The notes beneath the pieces are model-generated. The model was not told where the DNA came from. It searched no databases and was given only the letters and a program-made list of their open reading frames with translations. From assembly GCF_001050275.1 (NCBI RefSeq), contig NZ_BBYA01000009.1, positions 186,001 to 250,000 of the forward strand: DNA of 64,000 bases, given 5' to 3'. This DNA is from Leptolinea tardivitalis. Lineage in GTDB: Bacteria > Chloroflexota > Anaerolineae > Anaerolineales > Anaerolineaceae. Of this stretch, positions 44,876-53,825 are shown in pieces; positions within the stretch are counted from its first letter, which is position 1, and every line of letters begins with the position of its first letter. The position numbers and the translations under genes are program-made.

Positions 44876-45451
44876 TCAATGAGATTTGCCCTGGTCATTG
44901 CTGTTTTCTTTCAGGTAATAAAAATGGTTACAACAGGGATATCCTTCCATCAGTGTCTGGGTGCGTTTGAATCCAATAGCCGGATTGAAACCGGCGGCTG
45001 CATGCGGATCACCGCTGCATACCAGATGATACAGCCATTCAGAACCGTTGATGCTTTTACCCAGGTCGGCATGAGGGCAGTGGGTACAATGGATTTGCAC
45101 ACCGGAAGATGTTTTTTCCACGCTCAGCTCAAATCCCTGTGACGGGAGGGGTTCCCAGAGCAGGCGGATCAGGTCATCTATGGTATTGGCGGGTTGGGCT
45201 TTTCCCACAGCTTCCCATTCCGGCCGGATATTGGCGGCCACAATCTTATCCATCACATTCCCTACAAGTTTCCGGCCAAAACTCTCGCCCAGTGAATCGA
45301 ACAGGGCGATTTTATTCGTGGAGTGCCACCCGGCAGCCATCTTTGCCAGAATGGCTTTCTCATACTCATTCAATTTCAGCCCCACAGGATCAGCCTTCGT
45401 GAACCAGGGTGTAATCCAGGGCAAATTTTCCTCAATAGGGTCATTGTGCAT
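44876..45451 (-). CDS. L-2-amino-thiazoline-4-carboxylate hydrolase-family protein
   Basis: 191 residues. The N-terminal helical part (residues 15-130) contains 'FDSLGESFGRKLVGNVMDKI', and the C-terminal domain ends with 'KRTQTLMEGYPCCNHFYY', the conserved family end with the Cys pair. 'CTHCPHADLG' near 122 adds further cysteines and a histidine that could bind metal. It matches the family of the truncated gene at the left edge, but the sequences differ. It has a good GGAAG site before the ATG. Role unknown; cysteine or sulfur-amine metabolism is only a guess. Confidence 0.75.
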   Translation of the reverse strand: MHNDPIEENLPWITPWFTKADPVGLKLNEYEKAILAKMAAGWHSTNKIALFDSLGESFGRKLVGNVMDKIVAANIRPEWEAVGKAQPANTIDDLIRLLWEPLPSQGFELSVEKTSSGVQIHCTHCPHADLGKSINGSEWLYHLVCSGDPHAAAGFNPAIGFKRTQTLMEGYPCCNHFYYLKENSNDQGKSH

Positions 45452-45585
45452 GATTCGGCTTCCTTTCTGAACGATATCTGGAAAAAAGTATAAGAAGCAA
45501 ATGCATCAGCCACGCGTTAATGAGCAGAAATTATACGCAAGATATGAATGATTGTCGAACTCTTTTTCTAATTTGAATGCCGATA

Positions 45586-46074
45586 TCAGGATTTGACCAA
45601 TTTTTTCGATTTCACCCGCAATATGAGTAGATCAAATATATCTTTGACGTCATCCTGGTTTTCGACCGGAATGAACAGCCAGCGTCCTTCCGGGTAAGGC
45701 GTGGCTTTTTCAATTGCCTGCCGTGTGTTTTTGCCAGTATTCATATTCAGGGCGGCTTCAATGGATTCCGGATCAAGGATGATCTGAACAGTAAAACCAC
45801 CTTCTGTTGGATAAAGTGAGGTCAACAACTGACCTTTTAAGCGAAACCGCCTGCCCCAACCGTAATTACTTCCATACAGAAATTTGAAATCTTCCATGGG
45901 AGAATAGGTACTCTGAATTCCGTTTATTACTTTTTCCCAGAGCGAAAGCCGGCTGCCGATCACCCTTCGTACATCGGTGTCTGCAGGCTCTGTCTTTTTA
46001 TCAGTAAAATATCCGATACTCATGGAAAATACTCCCAGGAACAACATGGATGGAAAGTTATTATCTGACGTCAT
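45586..46074 (-). CDS. DUF3788-family protein
   Basis: 162 residues; the ATG overlaps the stop of the gene upstream (ATGA), though an internal ATG (18 codons later) would remove a hydrophobic N-terminus. The pattern 'EDFKFLYGSNYGWGRRFRLK' (near 61-80), 'LLTSLYPTEGGFTVQIIL' and 'YPEGRWLFIPVENQDDVKDI' is that of DUF3788, a small alpha/beta family related to YdhG-like and DUF1801 folds. Function unknown. It is the last gene of the MoxR-DUF58 cluster. Confidence 0.75.
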   Translation of the reverse strand: MTSDNNFPSMLFLGVFSMSIGYFTDKKTEPADTDVRRVIGSRLSLWEKVINGIQSTYSPMEDFKFLYGSNYGWGRRFRLKGQLLTSLYPTEGGFTVQIILDPESIEAALNMNTGKNTRQAIEKATPYPEGRWLFIPVENQDDVKDIFDLLILRVKSKKLVKS

Positions 46075-46589
46075 CCTCTGCGATCTTTAATAAAAATCCA
46101 TATTCGGTCCAATCCCAGATACAGAAGAATGATCAAGATTACCAGCCCAATAAAGGGTATTTTGACCTGTAAAAAATGTCCCAGCAGTGCGGCGGCTGTA
46201 CCAAACCCGATAGACAATCCCAGGGCCTGCAGATGATGTTTGATAAACCGGCGAGTATGTTCACCAGATGTGTTTTCTCCCAGGGCGGAATTAAAAAGCA
46301 ATAGATCCCAGGCAGCCAGCGATGCGGCAGCGCTAATGACAGCCAGGAACGAAGCTGAACCAAGCAGCAGACCGGTCACAGCCAGACTGATACTGGCCAG
46401 CAGGCAGAGGTGCGGCAGCCAGGTTTCAGGATGTCTTTTTGCCCAGAACCAGACAGCTGAAACAAAGGCAGCCATGACTGCCAGAACCCATTGGCTGGTA
46501 AGAATAAAGAGCATGATAAGGCAGACAGCCGAGACCCCAAAGCAGATGAAATACATGGTTTGACGTAGTGGCAGATTCATTCGATCCAT
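46071..46589 (-). CDS. Five- to six-TM hypothetical membrane protein
   Basis: About 172 residues from the ATG at 46589. Hydrophobic helices are present near 10-50 (two), 60-80, 85-105, 125-150 and 150-168, with Trp-Ile-Phe-Ile at the end. No known family. It overlaps the DUF58 gene upstream almost exactly (ATG two nt after its stop region) and the DUF3788 gene downstream by four bases, so it belongs to the operon and probably works with the MoxR-DUF58 proteins. Confidence 0.7.
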   Translation of the reverse strand: MDRMNLPLRQTMYFICFGVSAVCLIMLFILTSQWVLAVMAAFVSAVWFWAKRHPETWLPHLCLLASISLAVTGLLLGSASFLAVISAAASLAAWDLLLFNSALGENTSGEHTRRFIKHHLQALGLSIGFGTAAALLGHFLQVKIPFIGLVILIILLYLGLDRIWIFIKDRRG

Positions 46590-46591
46590 GA

Positions 46592-47884
46592 TCAATCACC
46601 CTGTACTCGTTCCAGTCGGGAATGGGTCATTGCATTTCGCAGAAGGGGATAAAGGGACTGGTTGACTTTCCAATCGATGACGGGTACTTGCAACTGGGCG
46701 ATACTATCCAGTTGAAGCCGGCGTTCCACCAGGGCAGTTCTCACCGCCATGCGGGTGTATTCATCTTTACCCAGAATGGGACGGGCAAAGTCAATCGGAT
46801 TCGGGCTGACCAGCAGTGCCTGATAACCAGATGCTTTTAACCGTTGGTACAGAGAGCGATCAGTAGATGCCAGCGGGCTAAAAACGATGATCATTGATTT
46901 GCTTGGAAACATGCGTATGGGAAGAAAATCAATATGCGCGGATGATCGTTCTTCTCCTTCCACTCTGGCCTTTGCCAGACAATTCATGATTCGATTCAAC
47001 TGAGTTTTGCCATATCCCGGAAAGGCAATAGACATGCGTTTACCGAAAACAAGCAGACTGACCCGGTGCCCCTGGTGCAGGAACATTTCGGCCAGAGAGG
47101 CCGCCGCACCGACGCTGTGTTCAAACAGACTGTCATCACCAATACGCAGTTCGGTATTGGGGCGGGCATCCAGAATCATGCCAATCTCGGCAATTTCTTC
47201 CCGCTCAAATTCCTTGGTGAAAAATTTTCGAGGGTGACGGGCGGTCATACGCCAGTCTAATGAATGCAATGGATCACCAGGATGATATTCTCGAATACCA
47301 TAGAAATCTGTACCACTACCGCCCAGCCGGGCCGGGATGGAACCCGGGGCATGCAGGGTGCTGCGAGGCCGCAGCGGGATAGCTTTAAATTTTCTGTAGT
47401 GCGGCCGAATCTGTATACTGCCAGTAGCCGGGATAGTCATTTCTGTGGTGATCAACCCCAGGGGATCGCCCACCTCAACGTGAACAGATTCCCAGGCGAA
47501 ATCACCTCGGGGAGCTGTAAAGGTATAGTGCAGGAATGTCGATTCAGACGGCCGAAGGGTGGCATGGCGGGTGGTTTCGCCATCAAGTACGATCATATCG
47601 CCGGGTTGTTCATCCCTCATTTTCAAATGCACGGTATCTTTTGACAGGTTCTTGATGGTGATGGTGGTTTCCACCGATGGTGATCCATCCACACGGTTTT
47701 GTTCAAGCCCCCGGGTTACTTGCAGCTTTGTTTTATCTCTGGCCGGAGTCAGCAGGATGCCTGTTCCGAAATAGGCAAGGAAAGGCAGCATCATCCAGGC
47801 GGCGTCACCGTTCCGAGAGATCAATGCGGTGATCAGCAGCCCAACCAGGATCAGAATGACAATCCGGGTTTTAGTGTTCATCAT
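46592..47884 (-). CDS. DUF58 domain-containing protein
   Basis: About 430 residues starting near 47884, overlapping the moxR gene by around 14 nt. Two transmembrane helices lie in the first 60 residues, an Ig-like or beta-rich region follows, and the DUF58 signature is in 'GTDFYGIREYHPGDPLHSLD' near 190-210, then 'HPRKFFTKEFERE'. A vWA-like fold with a partial MIDAS ('GMILDARPNTELR') comes after. DUF58 proteins are regularly encoded beside MoxR ATPases and are thought to be chaperone substrates or partners acting at the membrane. Confidence 0.9.
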   Translation of the reverse strand: MMNTKTRIVILILVGLLITALISRNGDAAWMMLPFLAYFGTGILLTPARDKTKLQVTRGLEQNRVDGSPSVETTITIKNLSKDTVHLKMRDEQPGDMIVLDGETTRHATLRPSESTFLHYTFTAPRGDFAWESVHVEVGDPLGLITTEMTIPATGSIQIRPHYRKFKAIPLRPRSTLHAPGSIPARLGGSGTDFYGIREYHPGDPLHSLDWRMTARHPRKFFTKEFEREEIAEIGMILDARPNTELRIGDDSLFEHSVGAAASLAEMFLHQGHRVSLLVFGKRMSIAFPGYGKTQLNRIMNCLAKARVEGEERSSAHIDFLPIRMFPSKSMIIVFSPLASTDRSLYQRLKASGYQALLVSPNPIDFARPILGKDEYTRMAVRTALVERRLQLDSIAQLQVPVIDWKVNQSLYPLLRNAMTHSRLERVQGD

Positions 47885-48860
47885 CCATCTTGAAAACCGG
47901 AACAGAAACCGACTGCGCAATCTCTTCGATGATTTTGTTTTCCGATTTCTTCACATCCCACAGGCTGGGGTCAAGGATGATGCGGTGGGCAAGAGCCGGT
48001 TGGATAAATTTCTTGATGTCATCCGGAACGACATAATTCCGGTTATGAATGGCCGCCCAGGCACGCGCCAGCTTGAGTAATGCCAGCGATCCACGCGGGC
48101 TCACCCCTACAGCAACCTGGCGATGAGAACGTGATTTGGAAACCAGTTCAACCATATACCGGCGTACATCAGGATCAACATAGACCTCTTCTGCCGTTGC
48201 GCGCATCTGCAAAAAGGTTTCCGGGGTGATGATCGCCTGCAAAGGCACAAGGTCAGATTTGCGTTCTGCCCGGCGTTTTAATATCTCATCTTCTTCTTCC
48301 GGTGTGGGATACCCGATGGATATCTTGACCATGAAGCGGTCCAACTGAGCTTCAGGTAATGGGAAGGTGCCTTCATATTCGATCGGATTCTGAGTGGCGA
48401 TCACGATGAAGGGATCAGGAAGGGTCTGAGTTTCTCCTTCAAGGGTCACCTGGTATTCCTGCATGGCTTCCAGCAGCGCCGATTGGGTTTTTGGCGAAGC
48501 CCGGTTGATTTCATCGGCCAGCAAAATATTGGTAAAGATGGGACCTTTGCGCAGCATAAAGCGGTTTTTGTCACTTTCAAACACATATCCGCCGGTAATA
48601 TCGCCGGGAAGCAGGTCGGGTGTAAATTGGATGCGCTTAAATTGCATGCCCAGTGCAATGGAAAAAGAATTGGCGATCAATGTCTTTGCCAGACCGGGAT
48701 AATCTTCCAGAAGGATATGTCCGCCAGAGGAAAGGAAGGCGGCCATCATTTGTTCAAGAACATCCCGCTTGCCAATAACAGCTTTTTCCACTTCTGCAAT
48801 GATTTGGGTGGAATACCCTGCCACCTGTTCAATCGTCATTTGACTGATCGTTTTCATCAT
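47871..48860 (-). CDS. MoxR-family AAA ATPase
   Basis: 329 residues. Walker A has the MoxR form 'LLEDYPGLAKTLIANSFSIA' (near 54-73), Walker B is in 'NILLADEINRASPKTQSALL' (near 108), followed by 'PFIVIATQNPIEYEGTFPLP', the sensor and E-G-T-F-P-L-P-E-A-Q-L-D-R-F motifs, and a C-terminal lid. MoxR ATPases assemble as hexamers and are chaperones for vWA proteins. The ATG at 48860 has GGAG at a good distance and overlaps the gene upstream by 32 nt. Confidence 0.95.
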   Translation of the reverse strand: MMKTISQMTIEQVAGYSTQIIAEVEKAVIGKRDVLEQMMAAFLSSGGHILLEDYPGLAKTLIANSFSIALGMQFKRIQFTPDLLPGDITGGYVFESDKNRFMLRKGPIFTNILLADEINRASPKTQSALLEAMQEYQVTLEGETQTLPDPFIVIATQNPIEYEGTFPLPEAQLDRFMVKISIGYPTPEEEDEILKRRAERKSDLVPLQAIITPETFLQMRATAEEVYVDPDVRRYMVELVSKSRSHRQVAVGVSPRGSLALLKLARAWAAIHNRNYVVPDDIKKFIQPALAHRIILDPSLWDVKKSENKIIEEIAQSVSVPVFKMDDEH

Positions 48861-49503
48861 CTTGATTCATCTCCAGAGAGGTTTCGAAAAAACAAAGGAC
48901 ATCATTAGACATACGATTATGGTCAATCCTGATCCGATCCGCCCGGCGTCCGGTCAACCGGTCAGGGAATTCTCTGATCGCACGAAAGAATCTTTTCAAT
49001 ATAGAAGGTTTGTCTTCTATTTCTTCATCAAAAAGATACGCCCGAATATCTTCCGGAACAGGAATGGTACCTTTTCGAAGCGATTCGTACAGGTGGTAAT
49101 CTACTGGAACGTGCAATTTTGTTGAAACCATCTGGCTGAGCATCCGAATGTATTCGCGTTCCCGGAATCGGTCAGTATGTGTGCTGCTTTCATTGGGAAT
49201 ATACAGGTAACGCCAGCGTTCGATATTCTTTAGCATTTCATTCTGTGTATTGTTATCTACTGGTTCAGATTCCACCTGGCCGTTTGGAATTAACCGAAAA
49301 ATGAATAGTATAAAAATCAAGACCAACGCACCCCAGTAAAACACCTGACCGATGCTTAATACAAAAATGCGCAGCAACAACCAGGCAACCAGTGATAGCG
49401 GTTTAAGAATCTCATCCATGATAAACGGCCAGAAAATTAGTCCAACGAAAACGCAGGCCAAAATAATAAACAGGGATACCACCAGCCGTTTTGAGATGTT
49501 CAT
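48829..49503 (-). CDS. Two-TM hypothetical protein of the MoxR cluster
   Basis: 224 residues. Two transmembrane helices occupy residues 5-30 and 35-72, and the rest is a cytosolic helical region rich in charged residues ('NIERWRYLYIPNESSTHTDR', 'LTGRRADRIRIDHNRM'). No family recognised. It starts one base after the stop codon of the DUF4129 gene and overlaps moxR at its end, so its expression is tightly linked to them. Confidence 0.75.
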   Translation of the reverse strand: MNISKRLVVSLFIILACVFVGLIFWPFIMDEILKPLSLVAWLLLRIFVLSIGQVFYWGALVLIFILFIFRLIPNGQVESEPVDNNTQNEMLKNIERWRYLYIPNESSTHTDRFREREYIRMLSQMVSTKLHVPVDYHLYESLRKGTIPVPEDIRAYLFDEEIEDKPSILKRFFRAIREFPDRLTGRRADRIRIDHNRMSNDVLCFFETSLEMNQDDENDQSNDD

Positions 49504-49504
49504 T

Positions 49505-50368
49505 TCAAGACATCTCCCTTGATGCCTGGCAGAAGGAAATTATGGCCTCCAGACAATCGATGGCTTTCTGTTCATCTTCGGTTGTTGGCTGCCAGTTTCC
49601 GTACCGGGCGGCATCAAACAGCCGGGTCAATTCGTGAACGGGTTCACCTGGTACGCCGGCCTCTGAAAGCAGTTTCTCAAATTCACCGGTAGTCATAAAG
49701 AACCGGCGTTCAATTTCACGATCCTCTTCCATCACCCGGCTCATCTGTTTGTAACATTTAAGAATCACATCCTTTAATCCAATTCCGATGCGAATTTCCT
49801 CCCGGGCTTTTTCTGCTTCCAACCCGAGTAAATCAATGGCTGTTGTTTGCTTTTGAGAGGAACGATAAATCCAGATGAAGATCAGGATACCAACAACCAG
49901 CAGACTGAGTCCGACAAGCCAGAGAACATAAGACGGTACTGGACCCAGCGGAGCTGTTACCGGTGGTTCCGGGGTGGGCAGGGGAACGGAAACCGGTGGT
50001 GAACCTTCTGACCGGGGCATCATCAGAATCACCCAGATAATGAAAACCATGAGAAGACCAAGACCTATCAATATTCGGATGACATTAAAAATATCTTTCC
50101 AGCTTGATCTTTTAATCACTTTGTAGATGATAAAAACAATCGTAATCGTTAATAGAATGCCAAAGAAAATGGCCAGAAACCGATTAATGGAAATGACTTC
50201 AAAATGGTCCTGTTGAGGTGCTGCCACCACAACGTTCTTGTTTTCAACGGCCGGGAGCGGCATGCCTGGCTCAAATTCCAATCCAGGCAGACTGATAGCC
50301 AGCAGGATAGTTATGAGAATTACTATCCCGAAAATAATTAAGGCTTTGCGTTTGACTGTGCCGGTCAT
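49505..50368 (-). CDS. DUF4129 domain-containing membrane protein
   Basis: About 287 residues from the ATG at 50368; a TTG at 50515 adds 49 residues that look random and neither start has a good ribosome site. Transmembrane helices at about 10-32, 60-85, 95-118 and 140-165, then the C-terminal DUF4129 region with 'LSEAGVPGEPVHELTRLFDA' and 'ARYGNWQPTTEDEQKAIDCL' near 230-270. DUF4129 is usually a C-terminal partner of transglutaminase-like proteins in MoxR-DUF58 operons. Here the transglutaminase part is missing. It is the first gene of the cluster. Confidence 0.85.
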   Translation of the reverse strand: MTGTVKRKALIIFGIVILITILLAISLPGLEFEPGMPLPAVENKNVVVAAPQQDHFEVISINRFLAIFFGILLTITIVFIIYKVIKRSSWKDIFNVIRILIGLGLLMVFIIWVILMMPRSEGSPPVSVPLPTPEPPVTAPLGPVPSYVLWLVGLSLLVVGILIFIWIYRSSQKQTTAIDLLGLEAEKAREEIRIGIGLKDVILKCYKQMSRVMEEDREIERRFFMTTGEFEKLLSEAGVPGEPVHELTRLFDAARYGNWQPTTEDEQKAIDCLEAIISFCQASREMS

Positions 50369-50606
50369 TTTTTTGAAAAATTTTCTAAAGGCCAAAATAA
50401 CAACAGAATCAAAGAAATTTTTCTGTTTGAGAAAAAGATGCTTATGATGTTTCTGATAAACCGGTTGGGAAAAAGAGACTGTCTTTAAGACATAACAGCC
50501 CGGGGAAAAAGTCAAGCTGGTATTCAGGTGCAGAAAGGCCGATCAGGTTTCTCCAACCCCGCACAATTGGAATTATACCCACTAGCGCCAGTTTTTGAAT
50601 CTTTTG

Positions 50607-51110
50607 CTAGATTGTTTTACCTTCCGAATCCACAAAAACTAGAAAATCCATCCCGCCGGGAGACTGATGACACTGGGTTAACGTGAGCGCGATCTCACTG
50701 CGGTGCTGGGTGGCATGGTTGACCTGATGCACCATCATCTGCCACAGTGGATAGCCATGTTTTTCACGCCTGAAATTGGTGTAGGTCAGTTTCTCCGCCA
50801 GGCTTTCTTCTGTCTGTCTTAAGACGAATTCTTGTGTTTCGTGGTTAATTTCATCCCAGCGGAGACGCAGGCTGCTGATGGTAGGATAAGAAGCCGGGTC
50901 ATCAAATCCGGTCAGAGAAATGCCGCGCCAACGGTTTAGCCAGACCCATTGCACACTCATGATATGGACAAGGGTGTCATGCACCGAACCGAATGACGGA
51001 TTGGTCTCTGCGCGGTATTCATTTTCGGTCAACAGGGCAGCTTTGTCGAGAATCCGCAAATTCGCCCACCGGTTGAAACGATAGAACGTGCGTATGAAAT
51101 CAACGTTCAA
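50607..51110 (-). CDS. DinB-family protein
   Basis: About 167 residues from a TTG at 51110, which is preceded by AAGGCAGG; a longer frame to 51155 also starts at TTG. Four-helix bundle of the DinB/YfiT type: His in 'VHDTLVHIMSVQWVWLNRW' near 45 and the metal pair in 'MMVHQVNHATQHRSEI' near 125. 'FYRFNRWANLRIL' is the usual family start. These proteins bind a divalent metal and some are thiol transferases or thiol-dependent S-transferases; the substrate is unknown. Confidence 0.85.
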   Translation of the reverse strand: MNVDFIRTFYRFNRWANLRILDKAALLTENEYRAETNPSFGSVHDTLVHIMSVQWVWLNRWRGISLTGFDDPASYPTISSLRLRWDEINHETQEFVLRQTEESLAEKLTYTNFRREKHGYPLWQMMVHQVNHATQHRSEIALTLTQCHQSPGGMDFLVFVDSEGKTI

Positions 51111-51358
51111 GAGAGCCTGCCTTTCTATTCCCCTTAATAGATGATGACAAATCAAGCAAGGATAATCATCTCCAAATGATACTCATAAACGGGTAAAATT
51201 TACACCAGTGACAGGTCTTTCTTTATTTGTTTTTGAACATTCCAGCTTTTAACTTTCTTAATCTATTAAAAATCCAATATTCTCATCCATCCTTTTGTTG
51301 TGCAGGATTTTATTGTTTCAACCAACCTGATTCTTATTTGTTGTGGAAAGGAAGATAT

Positions 51359-52513
51359 ATGGATAAAAAATTGAAAGTCGGTGTTATTGGTACGGGCTTT
51401 ATTGGACCGATCCACATAGAGAATGCCCGCAGAAGTTTCAAAGCCGATGTGATCGCCCTGGTGGAAAAAGATATGGAAACAGCCAGAGAAAAGGCTGCAA
51501 AGTATGATATTCCACTGGTCTATGATGATTACCGTGACCTGTTGAAAAATCCCGATATTGATGTGGTGCATATATGCAGCCCGAATTCCATGCATTATGC
51601 GATGGCACGCGATACCCTGCTCGCCGGCAAGCATTGCCTTTGTGAAAAACCCCTTACGCTTACCCGCACAGAGGCCGACGATTTACTGGCGATTGCCCGT
51701 GAGAAAAAATTAGTCAACGCCGTGCATTTTAATGTACGCTACTATCCGTTGATCCGTCATGCCCGTGAAATGATCCACAGAGACGATGTCGGACGGATTT
51801 ATGCCCTGACCGGTTCCTATCTGCAAGACTGGCTGTTCAAGGATACCGATTACAGCTGGCGGCTTGAATCAAAGATCAGCGGGCCAACCCGTGCCATTGG
51901 TGATATTGGCTCCCACTGGCTGGACCTGATCGAGTATGTCACCGGACAGGAAATCAACGAGGTGATGGCTGACTTTGAAACCTTCCACAAAACGCGGAAA
52001 AAACCGCTGAAACCCGTGGAGACCTGGTCAGGAAAATTGCTGACCAATGAAGACTATCAGGAAGTGCCCATTGATACAGAAGATTATGCTACCGTGATGC
52101 TGCGGTTTAAAAATGGAACCAAAGGGGTTTTCACCGTCAATCAGATGGCGGCCGGCCACAAAAACCGTGTTTATTTTGAAATTAATGGTTCCAAATGCTC
52201 CCTCATCTGGAATTCGGAAACGCCCAATGAGTTGACCGTAGGTCACCGCGACCGGGGGAACGAAGTGATCATGCGAGATCCATCTCTCATGTACCCTGAA
52301 GCCAGAGAAATTGCCGCATATCCGGGAGGCCATAATGAAGGATTTGCCGATGCTTCCAAACACCTGTTCCGCGAGGTCTACGACTATATCCTGGCAGGAG
52401 ATATGACTGCCAAACCCAGGTTCCCCACGTTCGAAGCTGGTTTCCGTGAAGTTGTGCTTTGCGATGCCATCGTAAAAAGCGCCAAAACAGGCCAGTGGGT
52501 AAAAGTTCTGTAG
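51359..52513 (+). CDS. Gfo/Idh/MocA-family oxidoreductase, sugar or pseudosugar dehydrogenase
   Basis: 384 residues from the ATG at 51359, preceded by GGAAAGGAAG; the frame is open further left, but that part is not protein-like. 'VGVIGTGFIGPIHIENARRS' is the NAD site, 'LCEKPLTLTRTEADDLL' holds the EKP motif, and 'AIGDIGSHWLDLIEYVTGQE' (G-D-I-G-S-H-W) is the active-site part of the larger class. 'GGHNEGFADASKHLFREVYD' near 325 is typical of the inositol/3-keto-sugar related group. The next gene, 29 nt downstream, is a double VOC protein, probably a partner. Confidence 0.9.
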   Translation: MDKKLKVGVIGTGFIGPIHIENARRSFKADVIALVEKDMETAREKAAKYDIPLVYDDYRDLLKNPDIDVVHICSPNSMHYAMARDTLLAGKHCLCEKPLTLTRTEADDLLAIAREKKLVNAVHFNVRYYPLIRHAREMIHRDDVGRIYALTGSYLQDWLFKDTDYSWRLESKISGPTRAIGDIGSHWLDLIEYVTGQEINEVMADFETFHKTRKKPLKPVETWSGKLLTNEDYQEVPIDTEDYATVMLRFKNGTKGVFTVNQMAAGHKNRVYFEINGSKCSLIWNSETPNELTVGHRDRGNEVIMRDPSLMYPEAREIAAYPGGHNEGFADASKHLFREVYDYILAGDMTAKPRFPTFEAGFREVVLCDAIVKSAKTGQWVKVL

Positions 52514-52542
52514 CACTAATATTGGTAGAAAAGGAAAGATAG

Positions 52543-53529
52543 ATGAAAGGTGATATCAAGCAGATTTGCGTGGTGGTTAATGACGTCGAATCCGCCATGA
52601 AGGACTACTGGGAAAAATTTGGTATCGGACCCTGGGACGTGCGGCATTTCACCCCTGAAACTGTGCGAGACCTGTATATTGGCGGGAAGCATGTGACGGA
52701 AGGTTTTGATTTTATCTGCGCCGTCTGCTGGGTTGGGAAGGTGGAATTTGAATTGATACAACCCATTGCCGGTCCGGTGATCTACTGGGATCAATTAAGA
52801 AAGCAGGGTCCCGGCCTGCACCATTTCAAAATTGTGATTCCGGATGATGATGAACTGAAAGCCTATGTCAATGAGCTGGAGTCCAGGGGATTGAAAGTCA
52901 CACAGACCGGCTGGATTGACAATGATGTGCATTACTATGTTGATTCCCTCAAAGAACTTGGTGTGGTGGTCGAACTGGGGAATGGCGGGAAGATTGGCAA
53001 GCCAGATACGGTATACCCGGCGGAAAATGCCACACCACCCGTCGATCACAGGTTAAACATCCGGCAACTGGCTGTGGTGGTGGATGATGTTAAGAAAGCC
53101 ATGGATAATTATGCAAAATACCTGGATATCACCGGTTGGGACGTACGTCACTTTACACCCCAAAAAGTACGCAATTTCTATGTGAACGGGGAACATGTCA
53201 CCGACGGGTTTGAATTTATTTGTGCAGTGACCTGGGTGAATGACATGGAGCTCGAATTAATCCAACCGGTGAAAGGAAAAAACATCTACTGGGATTTCCT
53301 GAAAAAGAACGGCTCCGGCTTCCATCACATCAAAGATGTCTGCCCGGATGACGAAATTGCCCGGGAACAAAAACGGTTGGCACCCTATGGTGTTAAAGTG
53401 ATGCAAACCGGCTGGATTGATGATGACAGCCATTATTACATGAGCACCGATCCATACTTGCAGATGATTCTGGAATATGGCAACGGCGGCAAGATTGGCG
53501 CACCAGATTACGTGTACCCGAAGAAATAA
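52543..53529 (+). CDS. Tandem two-domain VOC (glyoxalase-like) protein
   Basis: 328 residues in two homologous halves of about 160: '[17 protein letters not shown]' near 28 and '[16 protein letters not shown]' near 193; '[20 protein letters not shown]' and '[20 protein letters not shown]'; '[12 protein letters not shown]' and '[12 protein letters not shown]'; '[13 protein letters not shown]' and '[13 protein letters not shown]'. Each half keeps His residues and a Glu at positions used for metal binding in VOC enzymes such as methylmalonyl-CoA epimerase. The pair probably forms one internal dimer with one or two sites. The partner Gfo/Idh gene suggests epimerase or isomerase action on an oxidised sugar. 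Confidence 0.9.
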   Translation: MKGDIKQICVVVNDVESAMKDYWEKFGIGPWDVRHFTPETVRDLYIGGKHVTEGFDFICAVCWVGKVEFELIQPIAGPVIYWDQLRKQGPGLHHFKIVIPDDDELKAYVNELESRGLKVTQTGWIDNDVHYYVDSLKELGVVVELGNGGKIGKPDTVYPAENATPPVDHRLNIRQLAVVVDDVKKAMDNYAKYLDITGWDVRHFTPQKVRNFYVNGEHVTDGFEFICAVTWVNDMELELIQPVKGKNIYWDFLKKNGSGFHHIKDVCPDDEIAREQKRLAPYGVKVMQTGWIDDDSHYYMSTDPYLQMILEYGNGGKIGAPDYVYPKK

Positions 53530-53544
53530 CAAACCTGTTGACTG

Positions 53545-53580
53545 AAATAGGCGAGGTTATTCCCCGCCTATTTTCATTTT
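53545..53580 (+). terminator. Terminator after the VOC gene
   Basis: AAATAGGCGAGG at 53545-53556 pairs, with one mismatch, with CCCCGCCTATTT at 53562-53573, followed by T-rich sequence. Confidence 0.85.
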
Positions 53581-53775
53581 TGTGTTGTCTGTATGCTGAT
53601 GGATAGGTTGGATAAGGGGGTAGGTATTGATATGCGGCCCATATGAGGCTGAAAAAGATTTAAGATATCCCCCTGAAAATGCAGAAATTTTGCCATCTGC
53701 CGGTAGGACGGAGGCTCCTGGGATGGCATGAAGGGGAAAAATCCAGGGGAATTTTGAAAAAATAGACGAAAACAC

Positions 53776-53806
53776 TTGACCTGGAGTTAACTCCAGGTGC
53801 TAGACT
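53776..53806 (+). promoter_or_regulatory. MerR-type promoter with 19-bp spacer
   Basis: TTGACC at 53776-53781 and TAGACT at 53801-53806 are 19 bp apart, the long spacer that needs MerR-family DNA distortion. Between them lies the perfect palindrome ACCTGGAGTTAACTCCAGGT (53779-53798). The regulator gene starts 20 nt after the -10. Confidence 0.93.
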
Positions 53807-53825
53807 ATAAGTCAGAGGTGAACAA

